Source: Betaproteobacteria bacterium (GTDB lineage: Bacteria > Pseudomonadota > Gammaproteobacteria > Burkholderiales > Rhodocyclaceae). From it: 63,243 nucleotides of DNA. The first letter of the stretch is position 1; each line of letters begins with the position of its first letter. A model generated the notes under the pieces. It was not told where the DNA came from, did not search any database, and was given only the letters and a program-made list of their open reading frames with translations. Shown piece after piece: positions 25,773 through 35,194 of this stretch. The position numbers were made by a program, and so were the translations under genes. Where the stretch lies: the NCBI GenBank assembly GCA_009777245.1, contig WRMF01000011.1, positions 1 to 63,243 on the forward strand. The letters run 5' to 3'.

Positions 25773-27086
25773 TCATAAACCCAAATAGATGTATTTTAGA
25801 ACCCAAAGACCAGCGACAACCCAGACGACAGCGGAAATCTGCCGGGCGGAACCCGTCAGACATTTGATTATCACAAAACTGATGAATCCGGCGGCAATAC
25901 CGTTGGCAACAGAATGGGTAAACGGCATACAGACTATCGTCAGACAAGCGGGAACAGTCTCGGCAATATCCTGCCAGTCAATCTTGCCCACCTCCTGCAT
26001 CATCAGCATGGCGACATAAAGAAGCGCGGGCGTGGTCGCATAAATAGGGATATACTGCAGCAGCGGGAAGAAAAACAGGCTCGCCACAAACAGGCAGCAC
26101 ACCACGACGGCGGTCAAACCCGTGCGTCCCCCGGCAGAAACCCCGGCAGCCGATTCGATATAGGCTACGGTAGGACTGGTTCCCAACGCGCCTCCCGCAA
26201 TAATGGCGGTAGAGTTGGCAAACAGCGCTCCTTTCAGGCGCGGCAATTTTCCATCCTTCAACAAACCGGCGCGATTGGCTACGCCGACCAGGGTTCCGGC
26301 ACTGTCACACAAGGTAATGAGACAGAAGACAAAAATTATGCCTAACATGTCAATGGTGAACAGTCCGCTGAAATCCATTTCCACAAAGGCGGGCGAGAAG
26401 GCAGGAGGCATCGCCGCGACGCCGTGGAACTGGTTGAGGTCAAGCAGACCGGCAATCAGGGTCACGAGGAGAATGCTGGTGATTATCGCGCCGGGAAGCC
26501 GAAAAACGTGCATGACCAGGATCAGGATAAATCCGAAGATAACAAGCCAGGATTCATGAGAGCGCAGATCGCCCAGGCTCGCGGCTGCGGCATCCGCCGC
26601 GCCGCCGAAGGGAACACCCGCGTTTTCCAGGGCAATGCGGGCAAGGAACAGCCCGATCCCTGCGCAGATCGCGATTTGCAGGGAAAAAGGAATGCCGTGA
26701 ATGATGGTATCCCGTATTTTAAAAAGCCCCAACAACAGCAATACTACGCCGGACACGCATGTGGCCGCCAGCGCGACTCGCCAATCCACACTCATTCCCG
26801 CGCAGATAACCACGGCGAAGTAGGTATTCAGACCCATGCCGGGAGCAATCGCTATCGGATACCTGGCAACGACTCCCATGAGCAGGCTGCCCAAAGCCGC
26901 GACCAGACAGGTGGCGACGAAAACCGTGCCTTGATCCATGCCGGCTTTATCCGCCAATAGCGCGGGATTGACCGCGATTATGTAACACATGGTCAGAAAA
27001 GTGGTCACCCCCGCCAGAACCTCCGTGCGGACGGAACTGCCGCTTTCCGTTATGTGAAAATAGTTGTCAAGAAAAGCCAAGCGCAT
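25773..27086 (-). CDS. NCS2 family (AzgA/GhxP-like) purine permease
   Basis: A 437-residue inner-membrane transporter with about 12-14 hydrophobic segments. It has the N-terminal family signature TEVLAGVTTFLTMCYIIAVNPALLADKAGMDQGTVFVATC, substrate-site segments APGMGLNTYFA, and LGTSPTVAYIESAAGVSAGGRTGLTAV, all typical of the AzgA subgroup that takes up adenine, guanine and hypoxanthine with protons. AAGGAATAAAATTC precedes the ATG. Genes on either side are unrelated, and no purine enzyme is nearby, so the exact purine cannot be predicted. Confidence 0.93.
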   Translation of the reverse strand: MRLAFLDNYFHITESGSSVRTEVLAGVTTFLTMCYIIAVNPALLADKAGMDQGTVFVATCLVAALGSLLMGVVARYPIAIAPGMGLNTYFAVVICAGMSVDWRVALAATCVSGVVLLLLGLFKIRDTIIHGIPFSLQIAICAGIGLFLARIALENAGVPFGGAADAAAASLGDLRSHESWLVIFGFILILVMHVFRLPGAIITSILLVTLIAGLLDLNQFHGVAAMPPAFSPAFVEMDFSGLFTIDMLGIIFVFCLITLCDSAGTLVGVANRAGLLKDGKLPRLKGALFANSTAIIAGGALGTSPTVAYIESAAGVSAGGRTGLTAVVVCCLFVASLFFFPLLQYIPIYATTPALLYVAMLMMQEVGKIDWQDIAETVPACLTIVCMPFTHSVANGIAAGFISFVIIKCLTGSARQISAVVWVVAGLWVLKYIYLGL

Positions 27087-27271
27087 GAATTTTATTCCTT
27101 GTCAGCCTTATTTCTTGTCAGCCGCCCGGTGCCGCAAATTCGGGACGCTTTTGGCGAGGCGCAAGCCAAACTGCCATGCGCGACGTACAGGTCAGAATCC
27201 TATCATACCTGCGGCTGTTTTTCGAGCATTTATGCAATTGCTGAAGCGTTTGAACACTTGTTAAGCGCAAT

Positions 27272-27371
27272 CCTCGAAGTGAATGGCGAGGTGAGCGAGA
27301 TTGTTTTTGGAGCCGAGGGCATCTCTAACCTGTGCCGAGGAATCCCCTGCCTTCAGGCTGGGGCGACTTAA
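27272..27371 (+). repeat. IS200/IS605-like end repeat, copy 2 (intergenic 27087-27511)
   Basis: Matches 21169-21268 through GAATGGCGAGGTGAGCGAGA and ends with hairpin CCCCTGCC-TTCA-GGCTGGGG. The surrounding 425-bp gap between the purine permease and the symporter holds nothing else recognised. Confidence 0.5.
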
Positions 27372-27511
27372 AGGAACGCAACACTTCCGAAAGGCGATAA
27401 GGCATAATTACCCATTTTTTTGACGCTCTGGCTTGCGAGGGAGTTGTCGGGGGCGCGTTACGCGCCCTTCCCTTCTTTCCTTCAGGCTTTGGCGGGAAAA
27501 ACAAGGCGCGC

Positions 27512-29059
27512 ATGATTCTGAAAATACTCATGATGGCGGCGTTCTTCGCCGTGACAATCTATATCGGCTTCTACGCCCGCAAAAGCACACGCGATGTAGA
27601 CGGCTTCGTGCTCGGCGGACGCAAGGTCGGACCTTGGCTCTCCGCATTCGCCTACGGCACTTCGTATTTTTCGGCAGTAGTCTTCATCGGCTATGCCGGA
27701 CAGTTCGGCTGGAAATACGGCATGGCGGCAATCTGGATCGGCCTTGGCAACGCATTCATCGGCAGTCTCCTGGCCTGGTATGTGCTCGGGGCGCGAACGC
27801 GGGCAATGACCCATCATCTACAGGCGCAAACCATGCCGGAATTTTTCGGCGCCAGGTTTTCAAGCCCCGGCCTACGCATTGCCGCCGCCGCCATCATCTT
27901 CATTTTCATGATCCCCTACACAGCCGGAGTCTTTAACGGACTCTCCAGGCTCTTTGACATGGCGTTCGGCGTGCCTTACGAATGGTGCATCATAGCCATG
28001 GCGATACTGACCTGTATTTACGTGGTCATGGGCGGATATATGGCGACAGCCATCAACGATGTTGTGCAGGGCTGCATCATGCTGTTCGGCATCATAGCCG
28101 TGATCATCGCCGTGCTGGTGAATTATGGCGGTTTTACCCAGGCGATGATCACGCTCTCGCAAATACCCGCTGACGCGCCCGGCATGATGGGGATGCAAGG
28201 CGCTTACGTCTCAATCTTCGGAACTAGTCTCTTTGATCTCGCGGGCGTGTTCGTGCTGACTTCTCTGGGCGTCTGGGGAATGCCGCAGATGGTGCAGAAG
28301 TTTTACGCAATCAAAAGCATTGACGCGATCAAGCGCGGAGCTGTTATCTCGACCATATTCGCAATAGTGATAGCAGGCGGCAGTTACTTCCTGGGCGGAT
28401 TTGCCCGTCTGACCGCAGGCAGCATCGAATACACCAAAGCCGGGTCGCCTGTCTTCGATTCGATCATTCCCGCCATGCTCCAGAATATACCGGACTTGCT
28501 GATCGGCCTTACGGTGGTGCTGGTATTGAGCGCCTCCATGTCGACCTTGAGCGCGCTGGTGCTGGCGTCAAGCTCCACGCTGACGCTGGATTTCCTGAAG
28601 GGCAGATTCATCCGGGAATTGAATACCAAAGCGCAAGTCATCTCGATCAGGCTGTTTATTGTGGTTTTCGTGCTTGTCTCAATGGGAATCGCGCTCTTCC
28701 AGTACAACTCGCCGAAGATATTTATCGCGCAACTCATGGCAATCAGTTGGGGCGCTATGGCGGGTTCGTTCATCGCCCCCTTCCTGTACGGACTCTACTG
28801 GCAGCGCACAACCACGGCAAGCGTTTGGGCATGTTTCATCTTCGCCGTGGCTCTGGTGTGCGGAAACATGGCGATAGGATTTGTGAAGCCTGACGCCATG
28901 GCATCGCCCATCAACGCGGGCGCATTGGCGATGCTTGCCGGACTGGCGATCGTGCCGGTGGTAAGTTGGCTGACGCCGCGCCCGGATGCCGAACAGACAA
29001 GCGCGCTTTTCCGGGAATCATACCTGAACCTGCACGACACTAAAATTGACGCAGACTGA
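27512..29059 (+). CDS. Sodium:solute symporter (SSS family)
   Basis: The 515-residue transporter has about 13 hydrophobic helices, with the N-terminal SSS pattern DVDGFVLGGRKVGPWLSAFAYGTSYFSAVVFIGYAGQFGWKYG, unwound helix region and the signature around SASMSTLSALVLASSSTLTLDFLKG, which includes the Ser pair of the sodium site. Members carry proline, pantothenate, acetate or sialic acid; the substrate here is not evident. nadB starts 16 bp after its stop, so the two are probably co-transcribed. Confidence 0.9.
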   Translation: MILKILMMAAFFAVTIYIGFYARKSTRDVDGFVLGGRKVGPWLSAFAYGTSYFSAVVFIGYAGQFGWKYGMAAIWIGLGNAFIGSLLAWYVLGARTRAMTHHLQAQTMPEFFGARFSSPGLRIAAAAIIFIFMIPYTAGVFNGLSRLFDMAFGVPYEWCIIAMAILTCIYVVMGGYMATAINDVVQGCIMLFGIIAVIIAVLVNYGGFTQAMITLSQIPADAPGMMGMQGAYVSIFGTSLFDLAGVFVLTSLGVWGMPQMVQKFYAIKSIDAIKRGAVISTIFAIVIAGGSYFLGGFARLTAGSIEYTKAGSPVFDSIIPAMLQNIPDLLIGLTVVLVLSASMSTLSALVLASSSTLTLDFLKGRFIRELNTKAQVISIRLFIVVFVLVSMGIALFQYNSPKIFIAQLMAISWGAMAGSFIAPFLYGLYWQRTTTASVWACFIFAVALVCGNMAIGFVKPDAMASPINAGALAMLAGLAIVPVVSWLTPRPDAEQTSALFRESYLNLHDTKIDAD

Positions 29060-29075
29060 AACATACGGAGCCATT

Positions 29076-30641
29076 GTGAATTACGACGTTCTGATTATCG
29101 GCAGCGGGCTGGCGGGACAGTCCGCCGCCCTGCATCTTGCCAATCGCGGCGCAAAAGTTTTATTGGTCAGCAAGCGAACTCTGGGAGAGTCCGCCTCCAA
29201 CCGCGCCCAGGGCGGAATCGCAGCCGTGCTTGACAATCAGGATTCCATAGAAGCGCATATTCAGGATACCTTCATTGCGGGCGCTCACTTGAACGATCCG
29301 GGCGCAACCCGTTTTGTGGTGGAAAACGGTCGCTCGGCGATTGAATGGCTGATTGAGCAAGGCGTTCCCTTCACCAAGGATCATTCCGGCTATCACCTGG
29401 CTCTAGAAGGCGGACACAGCGCCCGCCGCATCATTCACGTCGCGGACGCGACCGGGCAGGCCGTGCAGCATACGCTGACCAGCCTGCTGCATCAACATCC
29501 GGGCATAAAAGTCAAGGAACACCATTTCGCAATCGAACTTGTCACCGGCAAAAAATTGGGCTTGCCCGAAAACCGCTGTCATGGCGCTTATGTGCTTGAC
29601 GGCATCAGCGGGGAGACTCACACGGTAAGCGCCTCCCATACCATTCTGGCGTCAGGCGGCGCCGGCAAGGTCTATCTGCACACGACCAATCCCGATACTT
29701 CCACCGGCGATGGAATCGCAATGGCATGGCGAGCAGGATGTCGAATCGCAAACATGGAATTCATCCAGTTTCATCCTACCTGTCTTTATCATCCGTCGGA
29801 AAAATCCTTTCTGATTTCTGAGGCAGTGCGGGGCGAAGGGGGAATTTTGAAATTGCCGGACGGCAGCCGGTTCATGCCCGCGCACGATGAGCGCGAAGAA
29901 TTGGCTCCCCGCGATGTGGTCGCCCGCGCCATTGACTTTGAAATGAAAAAATGGGGGCTGGATTGCGTATTTCTCGACATTTCCCACAAGGGCAAGGACT
30001 TTATCATCGCGCACTTCCCCAACATTTACGCTCAATGCTTAAGCCTGGGAATTGACATCACAGTCGCGCCGATACCCGTAGTTCCAGCCGCCCACTACAC
30101 TTGCGGCGGCATTCTCATTGATCGGGCGGGGCGCACCGACCTTCCCGGACTTTACGCCATCGGCGAATCTTCCTATTCGGGTCTGCACGGCGCAAATCGG
30201 CTGGCATCCAACTCCCTTCTCGAATGCCTGGTATTCGCCAAAGCCGCGACGGAAGACATTTTTTCGCAACCTTCCATCCCCCGCCCTGCTCTGCCAAAAT
30301 GGGATGAAAGCCTCGTCACCGAAGCCAGCGAGGCCATTGTTATCACCCACAATATGGACGAATTGCGCCGCCTGATGTGGAATTATGTAGGCATTGTCCG
30401 CACTACCGACCGTTTGAACCGCGCCTTGCACCGCATCCGTCTGCTGCGCCGCGAGATTGACGATTTCTACGCCCATCACCGGATAAGCCACGATCTGATC
30501 GAACTTAGAAACCTGGTTGTCAATGCCGAACTGATTGTCCGCTCCGCCTTGAGCCGGAAGGAAAGCCGGGGTCTGCATTTTTCACAGGACTACCCTGCCC
30601 TGCTGCCAAAGGCAAAAAATACGGTGTTAAAGAAAAATTGA
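29076..30641 (+). CDS. nadB: L-aspartate oxidase
   Basis: The 521-residue flavoprotein catalyses the first step of NAD synthesis, aspartate to iminosuccinate. Motifs: FAD-binding IIGSGLAGQSAALHLA, SNRAQGGIAAV, TNPDTSTGDGIAMAWRAGC, FHPTCLYHP with the substrate-site His, and GLHGANRLASNSLLECLVF. The start is taken at GTG 29076, directly before NYDVLIIGSG, with GGAG five bases upstream; an ATG 30 bases earlier would overlap the symporter gene. nadA and nadC are not in the window. Confidence 0.95.
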   Translation: MNYDVLIIGSGLAGQSAALHLANRGAKVLLVSKRTLGESASNRAQGGIAAVLDNQDSIEAHIQDTFIAGAHLNDPGATRFVVENGRSAIEWLIEQGVPFTKDHSGYHLALEGGHSARRIIHVADATGQAVQHTLTSLLHQHPGIKVKEHHFAIELVTGKKLGLPENRCHGAYVLDGISGETHTVSASHTILASGGAGKVYLHTTNPDTSTGDGIAMAWRAGCRIANMEFIQFHPTCLYHPSEKSFLISEAVRGEGGILKLPDGSRFMPAHDEREELAPRDVVARAIDFEMKKWGLDCVFLDISHKGKDFIIAHFPNIYAQCLSLGIDITVAPIPVVPAAHYTCGGILIDRAGRTDLPGLYAIGESSYSGLHGANRLASNSLLECLVFAKAATEDIFSQPSIPRPALPKWDESLVTEASEAIVITHNMDELRRLMWNYVGIVRTTDRLNRALHRIRLLRREIDDFYAHHRISHDLIELRNLVVNAELIVRSALSRKESRGLHFSQDYPALLPKAKNTVLKKN

Positions 30642-30720
30642 TGACTTCTGGACTCCCGCCTTCGCGTTCATTCCGAGAGATTGGGCATGTGAGCAAGGCT
30701 TTCCCTCTCCCGCTTGCGGC

Positions 30721-30748
30721 GTAGGGGTTAAAAATTTTTAACCCCTAC
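30721..30748. repeat. 28-bp perfect palindrome, copy 2
   Basis: Identical in sequence to 25685-25712. It lies between nadB and the Nudix gene, next to a degenerate REP-like sequence (about 30650-30675) and a hairpin AGCGCGTTCC..GGAACACGCT (about 30784-30825). It may help to end the two converging transcripts, but there is no typical T-tract terminator. Confidence 0.8.
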
Positions 30749-30820
30749 ACCGGCAAAGCTGGAGTTAGCCACCTTTTTATAAAGCGCGTTCCTCGACCGT
30801 ATTGTTATTTGCGGAACACG

Positions 30821-31438
30821 CTATAAAACATCCGCCAGCTGCCGCTGCAAGGCAAGCAGCATTCCGGCGGTGGCTCCCCAAATGCGGCGGTTGACGCCCC
30901 CTTCTGTTTCGCATTCGATCACATGATAGGCATGTTGTCGTCCCTTGTAGAAAATGTGTTCGCGGCGGCGGCGATTCGGATCGAAAATGGCAGCCAGCGG
31001 CGCTTCAAAGACTTCCGCGACTTCAAAAACATCCGGCAAAAGCGTAAAAGGCGGCTCAATCCAGGCAACGGCAGGGTGGATGAGAAACCCCGTAGCCGTG
31101 CGATAGTCGGGCAGATAACCAAGGATGCGCGGCAAGGAAGGGGAAAGGCCGATTTCTTCCCATGCCTCGCGTAACGCGGTATGCGCCGGACTGGCATCGC
31201 CGGTTTCCATGCGTCCGCCCGGAAAGCTGATTTGCCCAGGGTGATCGTTCAGATGGTCGGTACGTTGGGTCAGCAGGACATGTTCGCCCGCCGGGCGCGG
31301 AATAATGGCAATCAACACCGCCGCCGGGGCAAGGTTTTCTTCCGCCCCATGCGGCTTATGGTTGAAATCGTCTTCGTCGGTAGGCGGAAGAGGCTCCGGC
31401 GACAGCAGGGAAAAAAGACGCTCGACCTCCAGCGCCAT
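30821..31438 (-). CDS. CoA pyrophosphatase-type Nudix hydrolase (NudL-like)
   Basis: The 205-residue Nudix protein has the CoA-group pattern VLLTQRTDHLNDHPGQISFPGG and the Nudix box GGRMETGDASPAHTALREAWEEIGL with the REAWEE metal ligands. The group splits coenzyme A and acyl-CoA to phosphopantetheine and 3',5'-ADP. ATG at 31438 overlaps nothing, but the upstream protease gene ends only 2 bp earlier, so translation is probably coupled. It converges with nadB. Confidence 0.88.
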   Translation of the reverse strand: MALEVERLFSLLSPEPLPPTDEDDFNHKPHGAEENLAPAAVLIAIIPRPAGEHVLLTQRTDHLNDHPGQISFPGGRMETGDASPAHTALREAWEEIGLSPSLPRILGYLPDYRTATGFLIHPAVAWIEPPFTLLPDVFEVAEVFEAPLAAIFDPNRRRREHIFYKGRQHAYHVIECETEGGVNRRIWGATAGMLLALQRQLADVL

Positions 31439-31440
31439 CT

Positions 31441-32070
31441 TCAAAACCGCTGTTTCAGAACCATAGTGTCGCCCTCGCGCTGCATACTGGTACGATTGAG
31501 AAAGCTCATGCCCAAAAGAACAAAAGGCAAGTCCTGTTGCAGCACCGTGGCATCCACATTACGCAGGGTAATATCGCCAACTCTCACCGTGTCCAGCTTG
31601 ACCAGAACAACGCTGGCAACCCCATTGGCCGTCATTGTTTGCCCGCGCGCGCCCTTGCTCAAATCAAGCCCCAGCCGCCGCGCATCGGAAGATCCGAGGG
31701 AAACGGAAGACGCTCCGGTATCTACCATAAACCTCACCGAACGCCCGTTGATCTGACCGTTCGCAAGAAAATGTCCAGTGCTATCCGCCGTCAGTCTTGC
31801 GGTCGCGCCTTCCTGACCGGCGGAGACGCTGCTTATCGCGTTCTGCCCTATCCGCAAGGTGCGACGCTGCCCGTTAATCTCCAGGATGGCGCTTTGCGCC
31901 TGCACCGCGATCACCTTGACACCGTTATGTTGTTGGCCTACAGCGAACGCGCGGGGATTACCGCCGTCAATCACCAGCAGCGCCTTGCTGCCCATGATTC
32001 CAGCCAGCCCGACCTCGACCGCGCCTGCGACGCCAGACAGAAAAAAGAAGAGTATTGCAAAGAATTTCAT
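31441..32070 (-). CDS. Periplasmic retropepsin-like aspartic protease (clan AA, TIGR02281 type)
   Basis: The 209-residue protein starts with signal peptide MKFFAILFFFLSGVAGA; AGGG precedes this ATG, so earlier in-frame starts were rejected. The catalytic motif is FMVDTGASSVSLG, followed by the second family segment DLPFVLLGMSFLNR near the C-terminus. Bacterial members are single-domain retropepsin-like proteases that work as dimers; targets are mostly unknown. Its stop abuts the Nudix gene on the same strand, forming a two-gene operon. Confidence 0.87.
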   Translation of the reverse strand: MKFFAILFFFLSGVAGAVEVGLAGIMGSKALLVIDGGNPRAFAVGQQHNGVKVIAVQAQSAILEINGQRRTLRIGQNAISSVSAGQEGATARLTADSTGHFLANGQINGRSVRFMVDTGASSVSLGSSDARRLGLDLSKGARGQTMTANGVASVVLVKLDTVRVGDITLRNVDATVLQQDLPFVLLGMSFLNRTSMQREGDTMVLKQRF

Positions 32071-32304
32071 CGTATAACCCTGCGATTTTTCATCATACAC
32101 TCGGCTATTGTGCCACACTTTGAGGCGCTCCGGGCAAGGTCGGGAATTTCTCGACATTGCTCCTTGTGCGCTTAAGCGAAAAACCATTACACTCTGTCCA
32201 TTTGGTCGGCATAGCGGTGCTCGCTCACCCTGCCATAAATGGCGGGGCTTCTTTGAGACGCAGGATCAATACCGGATGAATGCAAGCAGACAAAGGAAGC
32301 TGAA

Positions 32305-33213
32305 ATGACTGGTGAAAATATAACGGAAAAATCAGAAGTGTTGGGAAATCTTCTGGAAAATCTTGTGGCAGGAACCGATCAGTTAAGTCATGAGATTGCG
32401 GTTCGTTTTATCGCAAGGCGGATGTCCGGCGTAAATCTGGCGCTCCCGCTTGACTGCGAGGAACAGAAGCGTATCTTATCCATCGCCCAGGCATACTGCT
32501 GTCCTTATAATCTCCCCCCTCCCCCTCCCTTCATAGAGCAGTCTCTGAGCGCATTTCCCCATCTGCCATATCATATGGCACTGCATTATGGGCTTAACCA
32601 ATTTCCGTCGGAAATGCAGAAAAAAGTAGTTGGCAAAGATGTCATTGATGGGGGCGGTTATTGCGGCGACTCCGCAATGATATTCACGGAATATAATCCC
32701 AGGAAAGTATATACTTTTGAACCGAATCCAGACACGCTCCCTATAATGGAGCAAACCCTTATGGACAATGCGGATGTATTGGGCGAGAGAAAGGATCGGA
32801 TTGAGATAATCCCTGCGGCATTGGGAAGATCAAAGGGAACATTAACTTTCCATTCACGCGGTGTGTCTGATGGCGGCGCAACTGCCATGGCGCACCTTTT
32901 TCCGGGAGCATTTAACAAGGCAAATGTCTATCAGGTTGACGTTGTTTCAATAGACGAATTTGTGGAACAGCAAGCGCTTAGTGTTGGCTTGATAAAACTG
33001 GATGTCGAAGGGGCAGAATATGACACAATACTCGGAGCCAAAAACACGATAACAGAACAAAAACCGCTCCTCATCATTTCGCTTTACCACACATTCAAGG
33101 ACTTTTTTGAAATCAAGCCCTTGATTGAGAGCTGGGGGCTGGATTACAAGTTTGAGATTCGCCATCATTGCCCATCCGCTCCTGATTGGGAATTTGTGCT
33201 GATGGCGTATTAA
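32305..33213 (+). CDS. FkbM family methyltransferase
   Basis: The 302-residue protein has the FkbM SAM-binding segment DVIDGGGYCGDSAMIF, YTFEPNPDTLPIMEQTL and LIKLDVEGAEYDTILGAKNTI. FkbM enzymes O-methylate sugars or small metabolites, often on polysaccharides. A ribosome site AAAGGAAGC precedes the ATG. Base composition is more AT-rich than in neighbouring genes, and it sits alone before earP, so recent acquisition is plausible. The 234 bp before it (32071-32304) hold no recognisable gene. Confidence 0.85.
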   Translation: MTGENITEKSEVLGNLLENLVAGTDQLSHEIAVRFIARRMSGVNLALPLDCEEQKRILSIAQAYCCPYNLPPPPPFIEQSLSAFPHLPYHMALHYGLNQFPSEMQKKVVGKDVIDGGGYCGDSAMIFTEYNPRKVYTFEPNPDTLPIMEQTLMDNADVLGERKDRIEIIPAALGRSKGTLTFHSRGVSDGGATAMAHLFPGAFNKANVYQVDVVSIDEFVEQQALSVGLIKLDVEGAEYDTILGAKNTITEQKPLLIISLYHTFKDFFEIKPLIESWGLDYKFEIRHHCPSAPDWEFVLMAY

Positions 33214-33219
33214 CGTGAC

Positions 33220-34380
33220 ATGTCCAAGGGGTTACGGCAATCTCCGCAACATTGGGACATCTTCTGCCGGGTCGTTGATAACTTCGGCGACCTTGGCGTT
33301 TGCTGGCGTCTGGCGCGACAACTGGCAAGCGAGCGCGGATTGCGCGTCCGCCTCTGGCTGGATAATCCCGCGCCCCTGTCCCTGATCGCGCCGCAACGGG
33401 ACGACGCTGTGGAAATCAGCCCCTGGCCAAATGGCGCAGAAATGCCGGAAATAGCCGACATCGTTATCGAAGCCTTCGCCTGCGAATTGCCCGCGCCTTA
33501 TCTGCAAGGCATGGCGGCAACAAGCGCGGTCAACAAGGAAAGTGCGCCCTGTTGGATCAATCTGGAATACTTGAGCGCCGAGGAATGGATAGAAGACTGC
33601 CACGGACTTGCCTCGCCGCACCCTCGCTTACAACTCGTCAAATACTTTTTCTTCCCCGGCTTTACCCCGGCGAGCGGCGGATTGCTGCGGGAGTCCGATA
33701 TATTCGTCCGGCAACGTTGCCGAGCCGAGTTCCTTGCCTCGCTTGGCATTGAAGATCAGCCCGACGCCCTTTTGCTTAGCCTGTTCTGCTACGAAAACGC
33801 GCCGCTTGCCGCGCTCATCAAAGCCTGGGAACAGACATCATCCTTACGCCCTATCCTCTGTCTTGTCCCGCCCGGACAGCCTTGCAACGCCCTGTACGCA
33901 CGCCTTGGCAAACCGTCCGGCTGGCGGGTGGGCAATGTCCGCCTGCTTCCCATTCCATTCCTGCCGCAAGAGGCTTACGACACGCTGCTGTTCGTTTCTG
34001 ACTTCAATTTCGCGCGCGGCGAAGATTCATTTGTCCGCGCCCAATGGGCGGGCAAACCCTTCGTATGGCAAGCCTATCCGCAGACGGAAAACGCGCATCA
34101 CGCCAAACTTGCCGCCTTTGCCGAACGCTATCGCCCGCGCCCATTGCTTCTGGATTTCTGGCGATCCTGGAATGGCGCGGATTTTGATGAGAATGCCATC
34201 CATCGCTTCTGGTCATGGCTACGCGATGATCACGCCGCGCTGGATGAGCTAACCATACACGCGCAAAAATGGCGCACCTACCTGGCTTCAGAGGAAGACA
34301 TGACAACCCGCCTCATACGTTTTTGTTCGGAAAAACAACGATTGACGCTCAAAAATGATTCGCTTCACGACTGCGTATAG
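33220..34380 (+). CDS. earP: EF-P arginine rhamnosyltransferase
   Basis: The 386-residue GT-B enzyme transfers rhamnose from dTDP-rhamnose to an arginine of elongation factor P, needed for efficient translation of polyproline stretches. Typical features are the N-terminal WDIFCRVVDNFGDLGVCWRLARQL, carrying the catalytic Asp pair, and the nucleotide-sugar site SDFNFARGEDSFVRAQWAGKPFVWQAYPQ. Length fits the family (about 375-390). In many species efp is adjacent, but here the neighbours are fkbM upstream (6 bp) and a small membrane protein downstream. Confidence 0.93.
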   Translation: MSKGLRQSPQHWDIFCRVVDNFGDLGVCWRLARQLASERGLRVRLWLDNPAPLSLIAPQRDDAVEISPWPNGAEMPEIADIVIEAFACELPAPYLQGMAATSAVNKESAPCWINLEYLSAEEWIEDCHGLASPHPRLQLVKYFFFPGFTPASGGLLRESDIFVRQRCRAEFLASLGIEDQPDALLLSLFCYENAPLAALIKAWEQTSSLRPILCLVPPGQPCNALYARLGKPSGWRVGNVRLLPIPFLPQEAYDTLLFVSDFNFARGEDSFVRAQWAGKPFVWQAYPQTENAHHAKLAAFAERYRPRPLLLDFWRSWNGADFDENAIHRFWSWLRDDHAALDELTIHAQKWRTYLASEEDMTTRLIRFCSEKQRLTLKNDSLHDCV

Positions 34381-34435
34381 TTGGAATAGGCGGAACGCGA
34401 ACCCCAATCTATGGGATATGCACTATACTGCAAGC

Positions 34436-34891
34436 ATGACCGATAAAAAATTGATTTCCGCGCCATATGCAACAGATTTCCATAAACGTAATGTGTTATG
34501 GGGTATCGTATTTGCATCCATTATTGCAGCTATTCTGGCGTTTTTGACCGCTGCTGATGATCCCGTGGGCGGCGTTATTATGGCTGCTGTCTTGATCCTG
34601 TTCGGTATCGGCTGGGGAATCTATAGCCAGACAAGAGGACAATCGCTGGTTGATGAGGTGTATGACTGCGGGGATTTTCTGCTGATTCGCAACGCAGGGC
34701 AGGGGCAGGAATACCTCTTTACGCAGATTGTCTCCATGAGGCTAGCCACGGGCGCTCCCGCCAGACCAGATAACGTTGTGTATGCCGTCCTGCTCAAAAT
34801 GAAGGACGGAACAAAAATACGTTTTATGATGCCAGTATTTACATACCATGCGGACAAAGATTTGCGGCGTCGCTTGAAAAACAAGGCATAG
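34436..34891 (+). CDS. Small membrane protein with two helices and a soluble C-terminal domain
   Basis: The 151-residue product has two hydrophobic helices (NVLWGIVFASIIAAILAF and GGVIMAAVLILFGIGWGIY) and then about 75 soluble residues rich in beta-strand pattern, reminiscent of bacterial PH-like membrane proteins. ATG at 34436 was chosen to start just before the first helix; an in-frame ATG at 34418 is possible. No family is recognised. A similar layout is seen in the unrelated-looking protein at 44548-45027. Confidence 0.6.
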   Translation: MTDKKLISAPYATDFHKRNVLWGIVFASIIAAILAFLTAADDPVGGVIMAAVLILFGIGWGIYSQTRGQSLVDEVYDCGDFLLIRNAGQGQEYLFTQIVSMRLATGAPARPDNVVYAVLLKMKDGTKIRFMMPVFTYHADKDLRRRLKNKA

Positions 34892-34959
34892 GCAGACGGG
34901 GCCTTGGGTCAAGAGGCGCACGGTGTCGGCAAGGTTCAACTGAAGGTAAAGGAACTGTT

Positions 34960-35170
34960 ATGACAAAATGGTCTGTTTGTCTGGACAATACAGGCTACGA
35001 GGTCTGCCTGGAACCGCTCAAGCTGTATCAGGTCATTGATGACGAAAAATCGGCCAGGCTTTATCCGTATCGTCGACGGCTCCAGCGAGGATTACCTGTA
35101 CTCCGCCAATCGGTTTATGCCATTGGAGCTTACGCCGCTGGTGGAAGAACGCCTTTCAGCAGTAACCTGA
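34960..35170 (+). pseudogene. Small conserved hypothetical gene broken by a frameshift
   Basis: The first frame reads MTKWSVCLDNTGYEVCLEPLKLYQVIDDEKSAR, then loses sense after about 35060. The next frame continues FIRIVDGSSEDYLYSANRFMPL and LTPLVEERLSAVT to a stop at 35168-35170. Joined, the two parts give a roughly 65-residue protein like the small bacterial proteins with a DESGEDYLYP-type ending. One base too many, or five too few, at about 35060-35068 would explain it. Either a real pseudogene or a sequencing error. Confidence 0.6.
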
Positions 35171-35194
35171 ATTAACGCGCAAAATTCATCGTCG

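Noticed and set aside
29046-29075. ATG at 29046 as start of nadB
   Set aside because: It overlaps the symporter gene and adds ten non-conserved residues; GTG at 29076 has a proper ribosome site and the family N-terminus.
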